DNA of 64,000 nt, taken from assembly GCF_900102885.1 (NCBI RefSeq), contig NZ_FNGE01000003.1:248001-312000 (forward strand). Direction: 5' to 3'. The DNA is from Paracoccus chinensis (GTDB lineage: Bacteria > Pseudomonadota > Alphaproteobacteria > Rhodobacterales > Rhodobacteraceae). The position numbers and the translations under genes were made by a program. Numbering within the stretch: position 1 is the stretch's first letter; every line of letters begins with the position of its first letter. Shown here in pieces: positions 62,571 to 64,000 of the stretch. The notes under the pieces are model-generated. The model was not told the origin of the DNA. It ran no database searches and worked only from the letters and a program-made list of their open reading frames with translations.

Positions 62571-64000
62571 GCCGGTGCCCTCCGCCCGCGCGGGCTGCCC
62601 GCGATGAGGGCGCTGCCCAGCGCGTCGGCGGCCAGCAGCGCGCCGGCCAGCGCCAGAAGCCAGCCGCCCAGGGGCGTTCCGGGGGTAGTGCCGGTCGCCT
62701 CGACTGTGGCGCCGGGCCATGTGGCGGGGGGAAGCGCACCCCCCGCATTCAGCGCGGCGCGACGCTCGGCCGCCGCATAGACGCCCGCCGGGGCCAGCGG
62801 CCCGGGACCGGCGGCGAAGTCAGCGGCAGGCACGGGGGCGAGGCCCTCGGGCTCTCGCGGGCGGCCGAAGCCGTCCAGCACCAGCTCGGCCGTCCAATGC
62901 GCGGCCTCGGCGGGGTCGGCGGGCTCGGCGAGGCTGCGGCGAGCGGACTGCACCATGCGGTCCAGCATGCCCACGAACAGGCCCGACAGGGCGAGGTTGC
63001 TCCATTCCGCATTGGCGGTCGTGTGGACTAGCATCACCTGTCCTTCGCCCAAGGGCGCGCGCGTGACCAAGGGCGTGCCGTCCGCAAGCTGCACAAGGGT
63101 GCGGTCGGGAAGCTCGGGGTCGGGCTCGGGCAGAAGCTGGGCGCGAACGGTGACATCGGCGGGGATCGCGAGCCCCGCGAACAACCCGTCCGCCGGAAAG
63201 GGCGCGATGGGGCGCGGCTCACCCCAGCTGAGCGCGCCGCCCGCGTCGCGCCCGCCGGGCCGCAGGCGCACGGGCAGCAGCGGGTCGTCGGCCAGCGTCT
63301 CCTGCGCGGCCATGCGGGGACCGGCGAAGCGGATCAGCAGGCCCCCTTCCTCGACCCATTCAGCCAGCGCGTCGGCCTGCGCACCCGGCGCGGCATCGAC
63401 CAGCACCACCACGTCAGGCGCGGCAGGCAGCACGTCGGCCAGCCCGCCCTCGACCAGATCGGCGGAGGGCGCCAGCGCCTGCCGCAGGTAGTGCAGCGGC
63501 GACAGCAGGCTTTGCCCTTCCGTCGCGCGGGCGTCGCCCACCAGCGCCACCTTGCGCCGCTTCACACGGTCGTCGGCCAGCACCACTGCGCCCGCCGAAG
63601 CCTCGCCCTCGATGGCGAAGCGGGTGATGCGGTTGCGCAGTTCGGGCGGCAGGTCGATGGGCAGGACCGCCGTCGCGGTGCCATCGGCGGCGGCCACGGG
63701 CTGGGGCGAGGTCAGCCGTGCCAACTGGCGCGGAACGCCCTGCGGGTCGGGGCCGATGGCCAGCACATCGGGCAGCGGCCCCGGCCCCGAGGCGCGCAGC
63801 ACCAGCGAGGGCTGGGGCGCGCCTTCCAACGCCAGGGACCGCAGGATGCGCGGCGGCGGCACCACGGTCACAGCGCCGCGCGCGGTCAGGGCGGCCAGCA
63901 GCCCGGCGCGGGCCGGGTGGTCCAGCCCGTCCGACAACCACAGGGTGTCGAAGGCGTCAGGCGTCTCGGCCAGCATCGCGGCGGGGTCGTCGGGATAGCG
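62567..64000 (-). CDS. BatA-like membrane protein (5' end outside window)
   Basis: An open frame of 478 codons from the right edge to a stop at 62567, so the N-terminus is missing. The visible part contains a VWA-like middle (PDVVVLVDAAPGAQADALAEWVEEGGLLIRFAGPRM), strand-rich segments and a C-terminal membrane segment (GGWLLALAGALLAADALGSAL). It is the BatA-type component of the cluster that includes DUF4159, the VWA/GATase-like protein and probably a MoxR ATPase and DUF58 protein beyond the edge. Coupling to DUF4159 is by ATGA overlap. Confidence 0.82.
   Translation of the reverse strand, partial: RYPDDPAAMLAETPDAFDTLWLSDGLDHPARAGLLAALTARGAVTVVPPPRILRSLALEGAPQPSLVLRASGPGPLPDVLAIGPDPQGVPRQLARLTSPQPVAAADGTATAVLPIDLPPELRNRITRFAIEGEASAGAVVLADDRVKRRKVALVGDARATEGQSLLSPLHYLRQALAPSADLVEGGLADVLPAAPDVVVLVDAAPGAQADALAEWVEEGGLLIRFAGPRMAAQETLADDPLLPVRLRPGGRDAGGALSWGEPRPIAPFPADGLFAGLAIPADVTVRAQLLPEPDPELPDRTLVQLADGTPLVTRAPLGEGQVMLVHTTANAEWSNLALSGLFVGMLDRMVQSARRSLAEPADPAEAAHWTAELVLDGFGRPREPEGLAPVPAADFAAGPGPLAPAGVYAAAERRAALNAGGALPPATWPGATVEATGTTPGTPLGGWLLALAGALLAADALGSALIAGSPRGRRAPA

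Overview
The window is about two-thirds G+C, packed with short gaps and many 4-base gene overlaps, and reads as chromosome of an alphaproteobacterium of the Rhodobacteraceae, most like Paracoccus or a relative. The signs are the back-to-back J-domain/BolA pair, class I lysyl-tRNA synthetase, class II fructose-bisphosphatase, a BatA/DUF4159 membrane cluster, and an interspersed intergenic element ending in a CCCGGGATA...GAAGAAGAA block. This assignment is inferred from gene content, not from a marker tree.

Layout. 0-8.3 kb: partial penicillin-acylase-family gene, an oxidoreductase/cupin group, tRNA-Glu, recJ, a J-domain protein, bolA and glpX. 8.3-13.5 kb: a TetR-adaptor-permease RND efflux operon preceded by an AcrR-type operator. 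13.5-17 kb: a large RTX-repeat protein with an N-terminal clan-A glycoside hydrolase-like domain, in an unusually AT-rich setting. 17-21.6 kb: two LysR regulators around an omega-aminotransferase and an acetylpolyamine amidohydrolase-like gene. 21.6-31.7 kb: an eight-gene minus-strand operon with a complete peptide/nickel-class ABC importer, two metal-dependent amidohydrolases and a ThDP enzyme, divergent from an M20-type amidase. 33-37.6 kb: LysR, gcdH, a CaiB-type CoA-transferase and an orphan Bug/TctC binding protein. 37.6-40 kb: a loosely packed accessory stretch holding a lasso-type RiPP leader peptide gene without maturation genes, two small phage-like or unknown genes and tRNA-Ser(GCT). 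40-44 kb: ychF, trpA, an acetyltransferase, a TerB/J-domain protein and a small secreted protein. 44-52.9 kb: acetate uptake and activation (acs, DUF485, actP) with a CBS/DUF294 protein, a soluble histidine kinase, a one-domain response regulator and a membrane PAS/pseudokinase/exonuclease fusion. 53-64 kb: a flavin-type oxidase, a frameshifted beta-helix gene, lysS (class I), TerB, a PBP4-like carboxypeptidase and a BatA/DUF4159/VWA membrane cluster running off the end.

How the parts work together. The acetate genes form one unit: ActP imports acetate, Acs activates it, and the interlocked signalling genes probably sense or adjust this flux; a TTTGCA-type site upstream of acs fits short-chain acyl-CoA control. 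The 21.6-31.7 kb operon looks like uptake plus hydrolysis of an N-containing compound. Inverted repeats lie in the divergent gaps next to the LysR genes and are probable operators.

Best candidates for something undescribed are the orphan RiPP precursor at 37958-38101, whose predicted core lacks the acidic residue a lasso ring needs, and the sensor-exonuclease encoded with the acetate permease.
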